Of a DNA stretch of 35,153 bases, positions 32,706 through 35,153 are shown piece after piece; the stretch's first letter is position 1, and each line of letters starts with the position of its first letter. The notes below the pieces were generated by a model, which worked only from the letters and a program-made list of their open reading frames with translations, did not search any database and was not told where the DNA came from. Origin of the DNA: Armatimonadota bacterium (GTDB taxonomy: Bacteria; Armatimonadota; Fimbriimonadia; Fimbriimonadales; Fimbriimonadaceae); NCBI GenBank assembly GCA_025360125.1, contig JANYCU010000028.1, positions 1 through 35,153 on the forward strand. The letters are read 5' to 3'. The translations under genes and the position numbers were made by a program.

Positions 32706-33375
32706 AGTTGAAGCTGGACTGGCCAAGGACGCCCCATTGCTCCAAAGCCGTAAATTGTTTGGCGAACTACCAACGCTTGGCGGCAAGCATAAGCCGGTTC
32801 GATTTAATGAACAAATTGACTTGATTAAGGAATCGGCCCATGAAGATGGCTTTAAGGCTGGATTTGAAGCTGGCACTGCCGCTGGTTTGGCGGAAGGCCG
32901 CAAGGCTGGCTTTCAAAAGGCGATGCAAGAAATCCAAGTGGAACGAGTTACAGAAGTTGCTCAGTTCTTGGAGGACTTAGAGGCATTTCGGTTAGAGTTT
33001 GAAGCAGCGGCTGCCGAATGGTGTCGCACTGCGGAGACGGTTGTTACTGATCTGTCGATGAAAGTTGTCGAGAGTATTTTGGCTTCCGAATTGGAAATCA
33101 ACCATCAGACCGCTTTGGGAATCTGCAAAGAAGTTTTAGGCAAAGTAACCCATGCCCGACAGGCTCGAATTCTGATTAATCCGAAGGATTATGCCTTGTT
33201 CGAAAGTCACCGCGAGGAAATTATCAGACAGTCGCGTGAACTGAAGAGCGTTGAGATCGTCGAAGACAATTCAATTGGATCGGGTGTGATGATCGAAACG
33301 GAATCCGGAACAATTGACGCAACCATCGAAACCCGATTAGAACTCATCAAAAACGAATTTGACCAGGCCGCCTAA
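32683..33375 (+). CDS. fliH: Flagellar assembly protein FliH
   Basis: 230 residues from the ATG at 32683. A TTG at 32698 with GGAGG 6 bp upstream is at least as likely and would give 225. FliH binds and regulates the FliI ATPase. The signature Gly-rich helical repeat is present (EDGFKAGFEAGTAAGLAEGR then KAGFQKAMQEIQ, about 55-90). The C-terminal half resembles vacuolar ATPase subunit E/FliH, with VMIETESGTIDATIETRLEL. The 3' end of fliG overlaps its start, and its TAA overlaps the fliI ATG by 1 bp. Both overlaps suggest coupled translation. Confidence 0.9.
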   Translation: MRRRCLSRVEAGLAKDAPLLQSRKLFGELPTLGGKHKPVRFNEQIDLIKESAHEDGFKAGFEAGTAAGLAEGRKAGFQKAMQEIQVERVTEVAQFLEDLEAFRLEFEAAAAEWCRTAETVVTDLSMKVVESILASELEINHQTALGICKEVLGKVTHARQARILINPKDYALFESHREEIIRQSRELKSVEIVEDNSIGSGVMIETESGTIDATIETRLELIKNEFDQAA

Positions 33376-34718
33376 TGAAGCTTTTAGAACCAAGAATTGA
33401 GAAACTTCGAATGGCGATGCGTGAGGCACCTCGCTTTCGCCTATCGGGCACCGTCGAAAAGGTAATTGGCCTCGTCATCGAATCCAATGGTCCAGTTTCA
33501 AGTATCGGCCACCTCTGTTTTATCACATCGCACGATTCGGATGGGACTCCTCGTGAAATCCCCGTTGAGGTTGTTGGTTTCCGGGGAGCAAAGACTTTGC
33601 TTATGCCACTGGGCGAACTAGATGGAATCAAAGCTGGTGACGCGGTACACGGAACGGGCGAGTTCTTGAAGGTTCCGGTTGGTAACTCGCTTTTAGGGCG
33701 AATATTGGATGGCCTCGGACAACCGATTGACGACAAGCCAGCACCGTCATGCGAGTTTCAATATCCCACGATGGCAAGCCCGCCGAACGCACTTCAGCGT
33801 CGAATGATCAAGGATCCGATGGCGACAGGAGTCCGGGCGATTGACGGCCTTATGACATTGTGTGAAGGACAGAGAATTGGAATTTTTGCCGGATCTGGAG
33901 TCGGAAAAAGCACTTTGCTCGGCATGATCGCTCGAAATTCTACGGCTGAGATTAACGTGATTTGTCTGGTTGGAGAGCGAGGTCGAGAAGTTCGCGAATT
34001 TATTGAGAATGACCTTGGTGAAGCGGGACTTGCCAAGAGTGTGATCATCTGTGCGACGGGCGACATGCCTCCGCTCATGAGAATTAAGGCTGCTTTTACG
34101 GCGACCGCGATTGCCGAGGGCTTTCGGGATATGGGTAAGTCGGTGCTGTTGATGATGGACAGCGTCACTCGATTTGCGATGGCGCAACGGGAGATTGGCC
34201 TCGCAGTAGGTGAGCCCCCAAGTACCAAGGGCTATACCCCGAGCGTGTTTGCGTTGCTACCGCGATTGATGGAGCGGGCTGGTATGGGACCGCAGGGTGC
34301 GATTACTGCTTTGTACACAGTTTTAGTTGAGGGTGACGACCAGAACGACCCAATTGCCGACGCAACCCGCGGTATCCTCGATGGCCACATCGTCTTGAAC
34401 CGAGCGCTGACAAGTCGGGGGCATTATCCGCCAATCGATGTACTGAACAGTTTGAGTAGGACCATGCCGTTTGTGGTTCCCCATGAGCAAATCATGAAGG
34501 CGAATGAATTTCGCGAATTAATGGCTGCATACAACGATATTGAAGACTTGGTCTCTATTGGTGCCTACAAGCGTGGTTCGAAGCCAATTAGCGACCGGGC
34601 GATTGATTGTCAAGACGCGATTAATCAGTTCTTGCGCCAAGACAAGGCCGACTTTTCGACCTTCGAGGCTTCACAAGCAGGTGTTTCTCAGGCGATATCA
34701 CTGGGTTCTTCCTCGTAA
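33375..34718 (+). CDS. fliI: Flagellum-specific ATPase FliI
   Basis: 447 residues. F1/V-type ATPase fold with Walker A GSGVGKST (173-180), the catalytic Glu in GERGREVREFIEND (200-213) and Walker B SVLLMMDSVTRFA (256-268). The GYTPSVFALLPRLMERAG segment is typical of type III secretion ATPases rather than F1 beta. It drives delivery of flagellar export substrates at the cytoplasmic base, regulated by FliH. The ATG at 33375 overlaps the fliH stop. No fliJ or fliK follows. A terminator-like hairpin and an IS element lie downstream, so the operon may end here in this genome. Confidence 0.97.
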   Translation: MKLLEPRIEKLRMAMREAPRFRLSGTVEKVIGLVIESNGPVSSIGHLCFITSHDSDGTPREIPVEVVGFRGAKTLLMPLGELDGIKAGDAVHGTGEFLKVPVGNSLLGRILDGLGQPIDDKPAPSCEFQYPTMASPPNALQRRMIKDPMATGVRAIDGLMTLCEGQRIGIFAGSGVGKSTLLGMIARNSTAEINVICLVGERGREVREFIENDLGEAGLAKSVIICATGDMPPLMRIKAAFTATAIAEGFRDMGKSVLLMMDSVTRFAMAQREIGLAVGEPPSTKGYTPSVFALLPRLMERAGMGPQGAITALYTVLVEGDDQNDPIADATRGILDGHIVLNRALTSRGHYPPIDVLNSLSRTMPFVVPHEQIMKANEFRELMAAYNDIEDLVSIGAYKRGSKPISDRAIDCQDAINQFLRQDKADFSTFEASQAGVSQAISLGSSS

Positions 34719-34860
34719 AAGTATTTGATGTTGCCTTTGTGATGTGCGGATGGCACCATGGGCCTGTACTATGAATCTGTTCGGTAAGGAAATCTCGCAA
34801 CTTACTTTAACTTTGCATTGGCTGACCGGAGTTCTATTTATAGGGTCCGATGGGCTTGGA

Positions 34861-34895
34861 GAGTGCCTCGAAAATTTCGGGGCACTCATTATTTT
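34861..34895 (+). terminator. Probable terminator of the flagellar operon
   Basis: GAGTGCC at 34861-34867 and GGCACTC at 34881-34887, extended inward by TCGAAA/TTTCGG to a long stem with a tiny loop, followed by ATTATTTTAA. It lies 143 bp after fliI. The gap from 34719 to 34860 shows no convincing gene. A 45-codon frame from 34771 runs through the hairpin and is judged unlikely. Confidence 0.65.
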
Positions 34896-34942
34896 AAGTG
34901 GACAATGATTGCGTGTTTTGGCGAAGTAAAATCGGAATCAAG

Positions 34943-35050
34943 ATGAAAGCGTTTAAATTGGCTGTGGTTTTGAGCTTGGTCGGATTAAATGTAACTGCAC
35001 ATGCGACCCCTGATGACTTGTTCCCCAAAAAACGATCCATGGTGATGTGA
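34943..35050 (+). pseudogene. Truncated exported-protein gene (signal peptide plus 15 residues)
   Basis: A 35-codon frame begins MKAFKLAVVLSLVGLNVTAH, a textbook signal peptide with cleavage near AHA-TP. It then stops after ATPDDLFPKKRSMVM. TAAAAT ends 10 bp before the ATG and a GGAA lies between, so expression signals are present. A signal peptide with almost no mature protein, ending 30 bp before an IS3-type transposase, suggests that insertion cut a longer gene. A real micro-peptide is the alternative. Confidence 0.5.
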
Positions 35051-35080
35051 TGATTCGTCTCTTTTTGAAAGAGAGTGAGC

Positions 35081-35153
35081 ATGTCAACCAAAGCAAAGAA
35101 ATATAGTGAAGAGCAGATCCTTCAGATAGTGAAGGAGATCAATGAAGGCGGAA
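35081..35153 (+). mobile_element. Start of an IS3-family transposase orfA (cut by window edge)
   Basis: The ATG at 35081 opens MSTKAKKYSEEQILQIVKEI, the helix-turn-helix start typical of IS3-family OrfA (compare the common YSEEQIVAILKEAE form). GAGAGTGAGC directly upstream can act as the ribosome-binding site. TCTCTTT-TTG-AAAGAGA (35058-35074) forms a hairpin just before it. The left inverted repeat should lie between about 35040 and 35060, but without the right end it cannot be fixed. The rest of the element lies outside the window. Confidence 0.8.

Noticed and set aside
34771-34908. A 45-codon frame after fliI
   Set aside because: It runs through the terminator hairpin, has no ribosome-binding site and no recognisable sequence.
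1-35153. tRNA or rRNA genes
   Set aside because: The intergenic gaps were read on both strands, and no cloverleaf T-arm pattern or rRNA-like conserved sequence was seen.

Overview
The window looks like chromosomal DNA from a free-living, flagellated, Gram-negative-type bacterium. My best guess is Armatimonadota, class Fimbriimonadia. This rests on an inference from three things: a single-gene type II/IV prepilin of the style common in that group, strong use of CGA arginine codons, and the mix of genes. No rRNA or marker tree is available to confirm it. The DNA is of roughly balanced GC. It is mostly housekeeping genes, plus exported proteins of unknown function.

Layout from left to right. 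Positions 1-1340: the end of an unidentified gene, about 320 bp with no recognisable gene, a DUF433 antitoxin-like gene interrupted by an amber codon, and a prepilin-like protein. Positions 1500-6650: pyruvate phosphate dikinase with a clear terminator, two unknown small proteins, an exported protein, a cupin, and a four-helix-bundle (23S-intervening-sequence type) gene set between purine-rich inverted repeats. Positions 6654-9887 (minus strand): a tightly packed trio made of a PilZ protein, an exported TPR protein and a zinc-ribbon/TPR membrane protein. Positions 10013-10112: a hexanucleotide repeat array. Positions 10145-16481 (minus strand): an MFS exporter, an S15/CocE-type hydrolase, a TPR-like protein and an ABC-2 ATPase/permease pair.

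Positions 16602-21400 (plus strand): sucC, a lone McsB-type protein-arginine kinase homologue and gyrA, ending in a strong terminator. Positions 21399-24033 (minus strand): an acyltransferase and a metallo-beta-lactamase/double-rhodanese sulfur enzyme. Positions 24144-27188 (plus strand): a large exported caspase-like protease with a helical-repeat region and a beta-rich C-terminus. It converges, across a bidirectional terminator, on an ECF sigma factor. Positions 27959-28738: an exported protein of unknown function, divergent from the sigma factor. Positions 28859-34718: a compact flagellar basal-body and export operon, flgB-flgC-fliE-fliF-fliG-fliH-fliI, with translational overlaps from fliF to fliI. 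The right edge has a terminator, a 35-codon signal-peptide ORF that looks cut short, and the start of an IS3-family transposase.

A recurring feature is the spacing of promoter and start codon. At several genes a TATAAT/TATACT/TAAAAT hexamer lies only 5-8 bp before the start codon and there is no Shine-Dalgarno site, which points to leaderless mRNAs. The most unusual items are the exported caspase protein beside an ECF sigma factor, the McsB homologue with Ser in place of the active-site Cys and no mcsA/ctsR/clpC beside it, the PilZ/TPR/zinc-ribbon trio with a stretched arginine motif in its PilZ domain, and the repeat-flanked four-helix-bundle gene.
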